DNA from: an uncultured Bacteroidales bacterium
Lineage (GTDB): Bacteria; Bacteroidota; Bacteroidia; Bacteroidales; Paludibacteraceae
Length of the DNA: 64,000 bases
Assembly: GCA_937910305.1 (NCBI GenBank)
Contig: CALEPS010000167.1
Location: 7,400 to 71,399, forward strand
Direction: 5' to 3'
Part shown: piece after piece, positions 37,369 through 44,983 of the stretch
How positions within the stretch are numbered: position 1 is the first letter of the stretch
Layout of the letters: each line of letters opens with the position of its first letter
Position numbers and translations under genes: made by a program
The notes under the pieces: generated by a model
Told to the model about the DNA's origin: nothing
The model's database searches: none
Seen by the model: only the letters and a program-made list of their open reading frames with translations

Positions 37369-37831
37369 GTCTGCTCGGAAACCGAAACCTAACCTGCGGA
37401 CATCGAAAGTCTCTCACGGCTCAAAGGTTGATAGTCTCCCTCTATGTAGATAGTCCGAAAGTCCCTCTTTGGTCTATATGGCGAAAGTCTCCTTCGCACC
37501 AAATAAGCCAAAAGTCTGCCACCTAATCGGGCAAGGCTGATAGTCCCTTACCGCTCTGCATACATCGGAGGTCTATCATTGCGCCCATACCTCAAAGGTC
37601 GCCAATTGAGCGCGTGCGCCTTGCAAGTCTCTTACCTAATCGGGCAAGGCTGATAGTCCCTTACCACTCTGCGTACATCGGAGGTCTATCATTGCGCCCA
37701 TACCTCAAAGGTCACCTATTGAGCGCGTGCGCCTTGCAAGTCTCTTACCTAATCGGGAGAGGTCGAAAGTCTCTTAATACACCGCGCGCACATCGAAAGT
37801 CCTTTAGTAGCCGCGTGCCTTTAAGGTCTCC
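37369..37831. repeat. Array of 17 short motifs at about 28-base spacing, non-coding
   Basis: On the minus strand a motif close to GAGACTTTCGA (variants GACTATCA, GACCTTTGA, GACTTGCA, GACCTCCGA) recurs with GAC at 37826, 37799, 37769, 37740, 37711, 37684, 37656, 37627, 37598, 37571, 37543, 37514, 37487, 37461, 37434, 37409 and 37369. Fifteen of the sixteen spacings are 25-30 and one is 40. Units tend to end GGTAAGA just before the next GAC. Spacing is not a multiple of three and both strands carry stops, so it is not coding. It lies after the spanin stop in the direction of transcription. Unlike CRISPR, repeats are short and degenerate and no cas gene is present. Confidence 0.85.
37517..37742. 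repeat. Tandem duplication of a 113-base four-unit block inside the array
   Basis: Units at 37740-37656 and at 37627-37543 are copies of each other in the same order (29+27+28+29 bases), nearly identical, so a 113-base block is repeated exactly in tandem, with the first part of a third copy near 37747. Confidence 0.9.
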
Positions 37832-37950
37832 CACCTAAACAACGAACCGCCCACCTGCGGCAAAGCCGAGAGGGGCGGTAGTGAGCCTAATGCACGTGTT
37901 TAAGTGCTATGCACCTATGCACATGCGTAGGCGAGCCTTGGGGAAAGTTC
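37832..37950. other. Spanin-to-array spacer with palindromes
   Basis: Contains ACCGCCC/GGGCGGT arms enclosing a small CGGC-TTT-GCCG hairpin (about 37,846-37,880) and a run of GTGC/GCAC words (about 37,893-37,930). These could fold in the lysis-operon transcript just before the array. Confidence 0.5.
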
Positions 37951-37952
37951 GC

Positions 37953-38519
37953 TCAAATGATATGCTTTTTGTGCAGCCATAAGTAGCCGAAAATAGCACC
38001 AATTATGAGGAGCGTAATCCCCAATCCCAACACAATGAACACCCAAGTTAAATTGGGAAGTTCAGCTCCACCAATGACCTCTTTAGAGTCATTAGTGGAT
38101 GTGTGGGACTGTGAATTGCTCCGTGTGCTATCGGTCACGTTGGTCTGCGAAAAGCATTTTGAGCCTTGCTTTTCCTCTTTGTTGATACGCGGCGAATGTA
38201 TGGTAATTCGCGCTTTGGGCGCAGGTTTAGCCGTCGCCGGTTGAACCTGTGCCCTCTGCTCCGGTGCAAGCGAGTCAGCCTGCGCCGGTGCAGAAACAGG
38301 AGAATCACCATACAGCTCTATGCAAATACTATCCGCAGACGCGGAGAGATTTGATATAAGGCTATCCAAACGATTCGTGGTAGCCTGCTCATGGTGCGTG
38401 GACTGGGAATTTTGCTGCTCCGTGACATCAGATGTGAGGTTACGGGTAGTGTGGCATGCGCACAGCAGCATAGCACCCATGAACATCAATAAGCGGAAGG
38501 ATCTGCAGATAGTTTTCAT
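37953..38519 (-). CDS. Lipoprotein with C-terminal membrane anchor, likely unimolecular spanin
   Basis: 188 residues. N-terminal lipoprotein signal ending AMLLCAC (lipobox LCAC), a Ser/Thr/Gln/Asn-rich periplasmic part (about 25-150) and a C-terminal helix (WVFIVLGLGITLLIIGAIFGY) with a short basic tail. One end in the outer membrane and one in the inner is the layout of unimolecular spanins, which disrupt the outer membrane at lysis. The call rests on layout and on position after holin and amidase genes. Its start overlaps the amidase stop by four bases (ATGA). Confidence 0.7.
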   Translation of the reverse strand: MKTICRSFRLLMFMGAMLLCACHTTRNLTSDVTEQQNSQSTHHEQATTNRLDSLISNLSASADSICIELYGDSPVSAPAQADSLAPEQRAQVQPATAKPAPKARITIHSPRINKEEKQGSKCFSQTNVTDSTRSNSQSHTSTNDSKEVIGGAELPNLTWVFIVLGLGITLLIIGAIFGYLWLHKKHII

Positions 38520-38923
38520 AGCGAAGCGTATTCGTTCGTTGCATCAAAGCATGGGCATGCCTTTTGCGCGAAATCTCTGTGTCCGTGAATTGTGGCGTTG
38601 GGGAACTGCTCTTTGAGCCTTTTAAGCAGAACAAGCAAAGCCTGTTTCTGCGCCTCGTTTCGAGTATCGGCAGGCTTGCCGTCGGCAGCCACGCCGCCTG
38701 CGTAGCACACTCCAATGCTGTTGGCATTGTGTCCTGTACAATGGGCGCCAACTTCCTCGATTGGCCGCCCTTCCTGAATTTCTCCGGCGAGGGTAATGAG
38801 GAAATGATAACCGATTGTCTTCCAACCAAGTTGGCGATGCCAACGAGTGATGTCCGCTACAGTAACGACTTGATCCGGGAATGTAGCGGAGCAATGTACA
38901 ATAATTTCATTGATCGTTCTCAT
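38516..38923 (-). CDS. N-acetylmuramoyl-L-alanine amidase (endolysin)
   Basis: 135 residues of the Amidase_2 type. IIVHCSAT near 8 carries the first zinc His, YHFLI near 39 the conserved Tyr-His, IHGHRDF near 113 the second His, and KACPCFD near 120 the Cys ligand. Cleaves the stem peptide from glycan in peptidoglycan. No signal peptide, so it needs the holin or another route. Overlaps the holin gene by 17 bases. Confidence 0.93.
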   Translation of the reverse strand: MRTINEIIVHCSATFPDQVVTVADITRWHRQLGWKTIGYHFLITLAGEIQEGRPIEEVGAHCTGHNANSIGVCYAGGVAADGKPADTRNEAQKQALLVLLKRLKEQFPNATIHGHRDFAQKACPCFDATNEYASL

Positions 38924-39149
38924 CTTTTGAGTGGGTTTTGAATTTGTAATTATAATCTATTCCTAAAACTGCGCCGGCAAATGTGAGAATTTCACCAAAT
39001 GCGGCGAGGACTGAAGGGTGTATTTCGCCTGTGGGCGGTACGGCGAAAGCGACAATAATGAGGACACATCCGAAGATGGCCATTGAGACAGCTACGATGA
39101 GTTGGAGCGTGAGACGCTTTTCATCTTTGGATTTTGAAGATTTATTCAT
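38907..39149 (-). CDS. Holin-like small membrane protein
   Basis: 80 residues: charged N-terminus (NKSSKSKDEKR), helix LQLIVAVSMAIFGCVLIIVAF, a short loop with PPTGEIHPS, helix VLAAFGEILTFAGAVLGI, and a charged tail. Two helices and the place before the amidase gene fit a class II holin. Sequence family not recognised. Confidence 0.72.
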   Translation of the reverse strand: MNKSSKSKDEKRLTLQLIVAVSMAIFGCVLIIVAFAVPPTGEIHPSVLAAFGEILTFAGAVLGIDYNYKFKTHSKDENDQ

Positions 39150-39150
39150 A

Positions 39151-39750
39151 TCAAGAAGATTTTAGATAGGCGTGGATGTTTATGCGCGAGTTTTCGGAAA
39201 CAATGGACTCATTGCTTCCTGAGGCGTAGGCTGTGAGGTGCAACGATTCTCCTGCACGCATGTAGCAGGAATAATTTATAGGGACATTAAAAATTTGCGT
39301 TGTGCCGGTGAAGTGCGTAGCCATTACGCAATCGGCATAGCGTTCCCCATCGGAATCAAACTTGAACCAGCGCAGGACGCGGTCGGAGGTGTAAGAACCT
39401 GCAGGCTGAAGGTTTACCTGCCCTGTGATTTGCACGATGCAATCCCTTTTGGCTTTGATGATAGGATTGCCCACTTCCGTGCTGATTTGCAGCAAGGCGC
39501 GTAGTGTGTCGTAATCAACCCCTGCCGGGCTGATTACAAGTTCCGTTTCGGTAGCACCAGGCACACGAGCACCTTGGAGCGAAGCGAAGCAAAATTCTCC
39601 GTCGCGCGCGGCTGTTTGGGCTGCCTCTACGTTGCCAATTTCATCGACCATCTGCTGAAGGACATTGCCGAGGATTTCCGGCGTGATGGAATTAGCCTCT
39701 GTCTGGGAGCGTAAATTAGTGATTAACGCTGTAAGTGTTTGCTGTGACAT
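39151..39750 (-). CDS. Phage structural protein, probable tail fibre or tip
   Basis: 199 residues, first gene of the operon driven by phage promoter B and just before the lysis genes. The N-terminal part (SQQTLTALITNLRSQTEANSITP, then VLQQMVDEIGNV) is the common start of Bacteroidetes phage virion proteins that set up a trimeric fibre; the rest is beta-rich (DCIVQITGQVNLQPAGSYTS, HFTGTTQIFNVPIN). Host-contact role is inference. Confidence 0.6.
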   Translation of the reverse strand: MSQQTLTALITNLRSQTEANSITPEILGNVLQQMVDEIGNVEAAQTAARDGEFCFASLQGARVPGATETELVISPAGVDYDTLRALLQISTEVGNPIIKAKRDCIVQITGQVNLQPAGSYTSDRVLRWFKFDSDGERYADCVMATHFTGTTQIFNVPINYSCYMRAGESLHLTAYASGSNESIVSENSRINIHAYLKSS

Positions 39751-39776
39751 AATCTATATTTTTTCGGTTTGATATG

Positions 39777-39811
39777 CAAAGGTACTGCGCATTGAGCGGT
39801 GGCGAAAAGAC
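39777..39811 (-). promoter_or_regulatory. Phage-type promoter B (fibre and lysis operon)
   Basis: Minus strand GTCTTTTCGC at 39811-39802, 17 bases, TACCTTTG at 39784-39777; starts about 20 bases before ATG 39750. Confidence 0.87.
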
Positions 39812-39812
39812 A

Positions 39813-40235
39813 CTACATGTGTTGGCGCATGGACGCAAAGGCATCGGCTATGATACCTTGGAACTCCATACCAAGGTTGTCCGCGAAAAACTCCTTGATA
39901 TTCATTACCGAGGCAAAGTATTTCTTTGAAAACCACGGGCGGCGTTGGCGAACTTTCTTGCGCCCTATGTCGCCCGAATTGCCCCGGGGAGTTTCGCAGC
40001 CGACACCATAGTCCTGCCAAAGGCCATACTCCAAAAACTCCTGTGAGAGCTGCACCTCATAGAACCTGCTATCATGCCGGGTGGAAAGCGATATGGGAGA
40101 GTTCAAGAGGGCATCGGTATCGCGCACATCGAGAAGTGTGATGCGCTCTTTCCAAATATCAATCATAGTGCGATTGAAGGCGAGAACGTATTTTTCACGA
40201 GCCTCTTGCGCCTGTTGTTCGGTAACATTCTCCAT
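39813..40235 (-). CDS. Phage morphogenesis protein of unknown role
   Basis: 140 residues. The C-terminal half contains NSGDIGRKKVRQRRPWFSKKY and SVMNIKEFFADNLGMEF, a segment I associate with a conserved family next to tail genes in Bacteroidetes phages. No enzymatic motif. Follows the gene at 40239 with a 3-base gap, so it is in the operon of promoter C. Confidence 0.6.
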   Translation of the reverse strand: MENVTEQQAQEAREKYVLAFNRTMIDIWKERITLLDVRDTDALLNSPISLSTRHDSRFYEVQLSQEFLEYGLWQDYGVGCETPRGNSGDIGRKKVRQRRPWFSKKYFASVMNIKEFFADNLGMEFQGIIADAFASMRQHM

Positions 40236-40238
40236 GGA

Positions 40239-41357
40239 CTATAGGAATTGGGGTGTAAACTGCTCCGAGAATACTCCGGCGGTGATATAGGAGAGGTTTA
40301 TATATGACCGCTTGTCGGCATATTTCCAAGTAAAACGAAAAGCATTGACCGCTCCGGGGGCATCATCGATTTCGTAATCATAATCGACAATGAGGATTTG
40401 GGGAAGATCTTCTACCGCTGTTCCGGCGATGTCCCTGATGCGGATTTCCGGCGAGGTTACCAATTGCTCAAACCAGCGCGCATGAGAGAGCAGGAGCGAA
40501 GCGGTCTGCACCTCGAATGTGCGCGTGTGTTGAATATCATAAGGGATAAATGTATCGCCACAAAGGGCCATAGATGAATCTGATTCGACCTTGGACTTTT
40601 GGCTTGCCGGGATAATAGCCAATTCCCAAGCATAGAATGCATTGCGGAAGTAGAATTGGCGTTGAGAGTGCCGACGATCCACAAAGAATGTGGTTCGGCG
40701 GTCGCCAATAGAAACAGAGAACGAGACAACAGAAAATTTCCCATGTGAGCTGCCAACCAGACTGATGACAGTAGAAAGTGAGATATTAAAACTCATTACT
40801 CCCCATCCGGATGAACGCGCCCTTGTGTATGCCGTGACTGTTTGAGTTTGCCCGTTCTCTAACAAGATAATAATACGATATGTGTACGTAACTGTACGAT
40901 AGAAGCCGGGGGTGTTAAATTCCTCTCGGAAGGGCAGATAGTAATAGAGAGGCACTTTAGCGTCGGGCGTGATGAAGCGTTGATAGACGGATGTGAGGAA
41001 ATGACGCTCCACCATTTCGGAAGCAGAAAGTCCTTGCGGAATTGATTTGCAGAACACGATAGTCATATCGTGGCGGAGAGATTCTGTTGGAGACTCGACG
41101 AAGAAGCAGAAGTCCGCTGCGCAAATCTGCTGAACTTGCAAATAGTTCTCCAAAATGGTGTGGATGTCGAGAATGGACACGACACCGTTCACAGCATAAT
41201 AACGCGAGGAAAAGATAACAGAAAAACCATCGAACCTGTCATGGCTCAGGCGACCGATTGCAAAATCAACGTAAGTTGATGTGGTGGAGATGTTCACATC
41301 CGGAATTTCGGAAGTGAAATATGCGCTGTCTAACTGGGTTGTAAAAGATAAAGCCAT
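40239..41357 (-). CDS. Phage minor tail/structural protein
   Basis: 372 residues, beta-rich throughout, no signal peptide and no membrane helix. ALSFTTQLDSAYFTSEIPDV opens the chain; DVNISTTSTYVDFAIG and VVSILDIHTILENYLQVQQ follow. Position in the tail region and downstream of phage promoter C is the main evidence. Function unknown; tail-tip or receptor-facing component is possible. Confidence 0.55.
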   Translation of the reverse strand: MALSFTTQLDSAYFTSEIPDVNISTTSTYVDFAIGRLSHDRFDGFSVIFSSRYYAVNGVVSILDIHTILENYLQVQQICAADFCFFVESPTESLRHDMTIVFCKSIPQGLSASEMVERHFLTSVYQRFITPDAKVPLYYYLPFREEFNTPGFYRTVTYTYRIIILLENGQTQTVTAYTRARSSGWGVMSFNISLSTVISLVGSSHGKFSVVSFSVSIGDRRTTFFVDRRHSQRQFYFRNAFYAWELAIIPASQKSKVESDSSMALCGDTFIPYDIQHTRTFEVQTASLLLSHARWFEQLVTSPEIRIRDIAGTAVEDLPQILIVDYDYEIDDAPGAVNAFRFTWKYADKRSYINLSYITAGVFSEQFTPQFL

Positions 41358-41376
41358 ACCTTTGCTAATTTTTGTG

Positions 41377-41411
41377 CAAAGATATGGCTAAATGTGCGGT
41401 GGCGAAAAGAC
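41377..41411 (-). promoter_or_regulatory. Phage-type promoter C
   Basis: Minus strand GTCTTTTCGC at 41411-41402, 17 bases, TATCTTTG at 41384-41377; 20 bases before ATG 41357. Confidence 0.88.
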
Positions 41412-41448
41412 ACAAAAACGCCCCGTCGTAATTGACGAGGCGCAGTAA

Positions 41449-41663
41449 TCAGGAGGGCATTGGGTTTGACATTTCCAGCTCGTTGAGCAGTTGTCTCAAC
41501 TCCTGCTCTGTAGCTGCACAATAACGTGCGATAATGTCGCAACGGTTCTGAACTCGCAAAGCGTCACGCTTGGCTTTCTCCAAAGTGGCGAGCAACTCGC
41601 GCACTGTCGTTTGGGCATCCTTTACTCTGCTTCGAGGAGTACCCCAAGAAAAAATTTTTTCAT
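41449..41663 (-). CDS. Small coiled-coil protein, start possibly frameshifted
   Basis: The clearly coding part reads VKDAQTTVRELLATLEKAK and DIIARYCAATEQELRQLLNE, a helical protein ending SNPMPS. The only long in-frame start is a TTG at 41748, which lies beyond the terminator hairpin of the gene upstream. A well-placed ATG at 41663 (MKKF-) is one base out of frame; one extra A in the A6T6 run at 41649-41660 would give a 71-residue protein starting MKKIFSWGTPRSRV. Either a homopolymer change, a sequencing error, or an unusual start. Function unknown. Confidence 0.5.
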
Positions 41664-41684
41664 GTTTAAAATGTTTATATAAAG

Positions 41685-41718
41685 AAACAGACACCAACCA
41701 TTGTGGTGGTGCCTGTTT
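41685..41718 (-). terminator. Terminator after the BspA-like gene
   Basis: AAACAGACACCAACC pairs with GGTGGTGCCTGTTT (one or two mismatches); on the minus strand it is 45 bases past the stop of the BspA-like gene and is followed by TTT-rich sequence. Confidence 0.72.
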
Positions 41719-41764
41719 ACTTGTTACGTTGCTCTTTGGGATAGCCAATTGAGCAAATATAGTT

Positions 41765-43747
41765 CTATTTAACTCTCACGCCGGTAGCGTTATATACCTT
41801 GCCATCAGGGCGGATGATGTAGAGCATACCCTCGTGCAGGATCTTCACGGCAGACGGAGCGTCGGGACGGGTGAAGATTTCCTCGATACCGGTTCCGCCG
41901 CCCGGGAAGCGTTCTTCGGTGCTGAACTGTGCGGTGTAGTCCGCGTCAGCGGTGGCGGCGGCTATCTCCGGCTCCCAGCCCTTGAAGGCGTAGGTGTAGT
42001 CCTCGTCCTCTGCGCGGACGGGTGTCTCGCCGCTATAGACCGGCGTGCTGTTATACTCCCATTCGGAGCTCTGCAGCACCGTGCCGTCCCAGTTGAGGAA
42101 ACGGACGGTGTAGGTACGCGGGCTCTCCGCAAAGACGGCATCGAAGGTTACATCCCCGATGATGGTCTCCACTTCCGGTGTCCAGTGGTCAAAGGTATAT
42201 ACAACGGCGTCTGTCGGTTCCTTGACAGGAGTGCCGTGCGGATAGTAGATGCTGCTTGCGTTAAAGCCGTGAACGACCTGTATGGTATAGGTCACAACCC
42301 CTTCCACGCGATAAGTGACGGTATAAACCGCCTCGGTAAAGACAGCCTCCACGGTCATGTCCGCCGTGACATGCGTCAGGTCCACATCATCGCCGGTAAC
42401 ATAGTCTCTCCATTTGACGAAGGTATAGCCATCCCGTGTGGCTGTTACGCCTTGTGCCGCCTCGCCTTCTGCCACTTGCTCCGTGCCTAACTCTGTGCCG
42501 TCCCAGTTAAGGTAGGTGACGGTATAGGTCTTGGTTTCGCCGGTGGCTACAATTTCGACATAATATCCCCAATTCCCGTTTGCGTTGACTATAGCTTTTT
42601 TAGAAGTATCGTAATATCCGCCTTGGGGAGTTTTGATATAGCAATCAGTCAAAGTAAACGTATCGAATCCAAAAATCCCTTGGTTAGTAGTAAGAGAAGA
42701 ATTAGTGACATGCATCTCTCCATCATCTGCGAGAATAATGCCTTCAACTGTTAGCGTAGAATTAACAACATTCAAATTTGCGGTACTCATATCACTAAAA
42801 TAAACACCTCCATTGAAAGACAGACGAGCATCCACAATATTCAAGTTCAAGTCGCTGTCAACATAAATAGCATCAACACCGTCGGCTTCGCTCTCCGGAA
42901 CTCTGGTTGCTAAAACAGTTAGCAGTGCAGAGCCGGTAATGGTCGTGGAGGACTTTAAATAGATAGTTTTATCATATGCAGTCAGAGTAGCAGCCGATGC
43001 AACATTGATAGTCAATTTGTTGATCTCACTTTCAACACACGGAGTATTATTATCCGGCGCTGTGATATTACCGCTGATGGTAAGTGTTTTTGCAGATGCG
43101 TCATAACTTGCTGCACCGTCACCCAAGATGTCTGAGACATTAAGAGAAGTGACTTGAGTACCATTGATATACAGCTCATACACTTGGGGAGGATCAAACT
43201 CTGCCACTTGCGTGAATACGCTGAAGGTAGCATCGGCAGCGTAGGCAGCAGTACAACCAATTGGCACATGCAGCGTACAGACATGACTTCCGTAATGAAT
43301 CTTGCTGAAAGCCATATTTCCGGGGTTGTAACTGGCAGGGTTTGTGGAATGCAGATACAAGTGCTGCAAATTGTCGCAGTAATAGAACGCTTTCTCGCCT
43401 ATGCTGGTTACGCTTGCAGGAATCGTGAAAGAGGTCAGTCCTGTGCAGTCGTTAAACGCCCAGCCTCCGATGGATGTAATGCCTGTCAGAGGGAGGGTCA
43501 CGCTCGTTACTTGGTTTGCACCCTTGAACGCATCATCGCCGATTGCGGTTACGCGGTAGATCGTAGCATTGTAGGTAACTGTTTCCGGAATAGTGATAGC
43601 TCCAGTGTACTTACCGGTTGTGGGGGCTACCACTTGCACGGTGTTGGCGGAAGTGATGCTGTAGTACAGCCCATCAACACTAAAATCCGCCGCCATGGCG
43701 CTAACACTCATCAGCACCGAGGCAATAAAAAGGAATAGTTTTCTCAT
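41765..43747 (-). CDS. Secreted BspA-like leucine-rich-repeat protein with InlB-type repeats, prophage cargo
   Basis: 660 residues with signal peptide (MRKLFLFIASVLMSVSAMA). Residues about 45-190 carry LRR_5 (BspA/TpLRR) repeats: VTAIGDDAFKGANQVTSVTL, ITSIGGWAFNDCTGLTSFTI, VTSIGEKAFYYCDNLQHLYL. A beta-helix-like part follows (about 200-400), then three InlB B/MucBP-like repeats (about 405-620: YTVTYLNWDGTELGTE, FVKWRDYVTGDDV, YTVRFLNWDGTVLQSS). The C-terminus (KILHEGMLYIIRPDGKVYNA) resembles the Bacteroidales secretion/sorting tail. This is a host-style surface protein inside a prophage, a candidate for altering host-cell adhesion or binding. Confidence 0.9.
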   Translation of the reverse strand: MRKLFLFIASVLMSVSAMAADFSVDGLYYSITSANTVQVVAPTTGKYTGAITIPETVTYNATIYRVTAIGDDAFKGANQVTSVTLPLTGITSIGGWAFNDCTGLTSFTIPASVTSIGEKAFYYCDNLQHLYLHSTNPASYNPGNMAFSKIHYGSHVCTLHVPIGCTAAYAADATFSVFTQVAEFDPPQVYELYINGTQVTSLNVSDILGDGAASYDASAKTLTISGNITAPDNNTPCVESEINKLTINVASAATLTAYDKTIYLKSSTTITGSALLTVLATRVPESEADGVDAIYVDSDLNLNIVDARLSFNGGVYFSDMSTANLNVVNSTLTVEGIILADDGEMHVTNSSLTTNQGIFGFDTFTLTDCYIKTPQGGYYDTSKKAIVNANGNWGYYVEIVATGETKTYTVTYLNWDGTELGTEQVAEGEAAQGVTATRDGYTFVKWRDYVTGDDVDLTHVTADMTVEAVFTEAVYTVTYRVEGVVTYTIQVVHGFNASSIYYPHGTPVKEPTDAVVYTFDHWTPEVETIIGDVTFDAVFAESPRTYTVRFLNWDGTVLQSSEWEYNSTPVYSGETPVRAEDEDYTYAFKGWEPEIAAATADADYTAQFSTEERFPGGGTGIEEIFTRPDAPSAVKILHEGMLYIIRPDGKVYNATGVRVK

Positions 43748-43753
43748 ATTGTT

Positions 43754-44779
43754 TTATAGTTTAATTACTCTCATTGGATATTCTGAATTTGTACGACCTC
43801 GCCAGTTTATTCCATCACATCTACGGACGATTTTGTCGCTGTATTCCAAATAATTTCGATAGAAATATAATTCATCTAATCCTTTATTCAGGAAATCATC
43901 TTTCATCTCTCCATAGAATTTGTTTTCGTGGATATGAATGATTTTAACAGCAGGCAAATCCAAAAGTTCATTGATGCTACCTTCTAAGCGGTTATGATCG
44001 AGATACAACTCTTGAAGACTCCTCAATGATTTTCCAAATCCAATCGGTAATGCTCCACTTAACTGATTGGCTTCTAATTTGAGAATACGCAATTTTTTAA
44101 GGTTGCAAATGCTATTAGGAATCTCACCCATAAGGAAATTAAAGCAGAAACTTAATTCTTCCATATACTCTAAATCTCCTAAATTATCAGGTATTTGTGC
44201 TTTGATTTCTTTGGCATAAAATGGGGTTATAAACATGCGTCCCATATCCAAGAACTTTATACGCCAGCTAATTATTGTAACACCCGCTTGCGCACCTTGT
44301 ATTACTTGAGGACATGTAATTACACCTATTCTATTCTTCAAGGCAGTAGCAGGTTTTAACGTCCAACCGGTTTTTCGATACCAAGAACTTCCTTGTTCTC
44401 CATTGCCATCAACAAACAGTTTATCTAAAAATTTGCGTTCATTGATTATTGCTTGGATCTGTGTATTGATAATATCCCAATCTCGCTCATTGCATCCAAG
44501 TGCCAATATGTTTGTTCGTACATCCTCCCATGATGCTGTATGCTCTAAATAAGATTCTGAGATAGCATCTGTCAAATCAACTAAAATGGTTGTGTTTGCC
44601 GGAATGGGTTCTGTTAGTAGCGGTGTCATCGAATCATAACCATTTCGATTTACATTGTTTGACACCGCGCTTGAAGCTCTGTCATATCTCCACTTTTGGA
44701 GATTTCTTACGTAATTTTCTACCTTGTTTCCCACTGCACCATCTATAGCAGTGTGTCCTGCAATAAGTGTTCTTTTCAT
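43754..44779 (-). CDS. Leucine-rich-repeat protein, prophage cargo
   Basis: 341 residues from ATG 44779 (MKRTLIAGHTAIDG). No signal peptide. The N-terminal half (about 1-190) is unnamed, with GYDSMTPLLTEPIPANTTILVDLTD-like text cut short here. The C-terminal part has plant-type LRRs: NLKKLRILKLEANQLSGALP, SLRSLQELYLDHNRLEGSI, LPAVKIIHIHENKFYGEM, and closes DEYFYRNYLEYSD-like. It lies six bases before the BspA-like gene and both end at one terminator, so they are probably co-transcribed. Possible fibre, adhesin or host-interaction protein. Confidence 0.78.
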   Translation of the reverse strand: MKRTLIAGHTAIDGAVGNKVENYVRNLQKWRYDRASSAVSNNVNRNGYDSMTPLLTEPIPANTTILVDLTDAISESYLEHTASWEDVRTNILALGCNERDWDIINTQIQAIINERKFLDKLFVDGNGEQGSSWYRKTGWTLKPATALKNRIGVITCPQVIQGAQAGVTIISWRIKFLDMGRMFITPFYAKEIKAQIPDNLGDLEYMEELSFCFNFLMGEIPNSICNLKKLRILKLEANQLSGALPIGFGKSLRSLQELYLDHNRLEGSINELLDLPAVKIIHIHENKFYGEMKDDFLNKGLDELYFYRNYLEYSDKIVRRCDGINWRGRTNSEYPMRVIKL

Positions 44780-44820
44780 TTCTTTATATTTTTGAGTTTT
44801 CGATTTTCTATATAACGCGC

Positions 44821-44853
44821 AAGCGGCACCTGACATAATGTCAGACACCGCTT
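44821..44853. terminator. Long hairpin upstream of the LRR gene
   Basis: AAGCGGCACCTGACA pairs with TGTCAGACACCGCTT (G-T pairs in the middle), loop TAA; it separates the small G-tract ORF from the LRR gene. Confidence 0.82.
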
Positions 44854-44860
44854 GTAATCA

Positions 44861-44979
44861 TTACTGTGCTGCTAATGGCGTGGTGCTCACGACATGCTTG
44901 CCGATGCGGAGCGTGCGAATACCCCCCCCCATGTCAGAGAGGTAACAGTTCGCTGATTATATTTGAACAAATTTAGCAT
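44861..44979 (-). pseudogene. Small ORF whose frame depends on a nine-G tract
   Basis: From ATG 44979 the frame reads MLNLFKYNQRTVTSLTWGG and then, with nine G (44930-44922), runs VFARSASASMS and stops. With ten G it would continue GIRTLRIGKHVVSTTPLAAQ to TAA 44861, a 39-residue product. Without the upstream start, an ATG at 44932 in the tract itself opens a 23-residue version of the same C-terminus. The second half looks coding. So this is either an off-state phase-variable gene or a decayed one. It begins 5 bases after the stop of the AlbA_2 gene. Confidence 0.55.
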
Positions 44980-44983
44980 ATCC

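Noticed and set aside
37369..37831. CRISPR array
   Set aside because: Repeated part is only 10-16 degenerate bases, spacers are short and duplicated as blocks, and no cas genes are present.
37369..37831. Tandem guide array of the TIGR-Tas kind
   Set aside because: No Nop5-like protein in the window and no paired loop and edge repeats; spacing does not fit.
37260..37838. Two plus-strand frames across the 28-base array
   Set aside because: They arise from the repeats, have no promoter or start context, and the spacing breaks any repeated protein unit.
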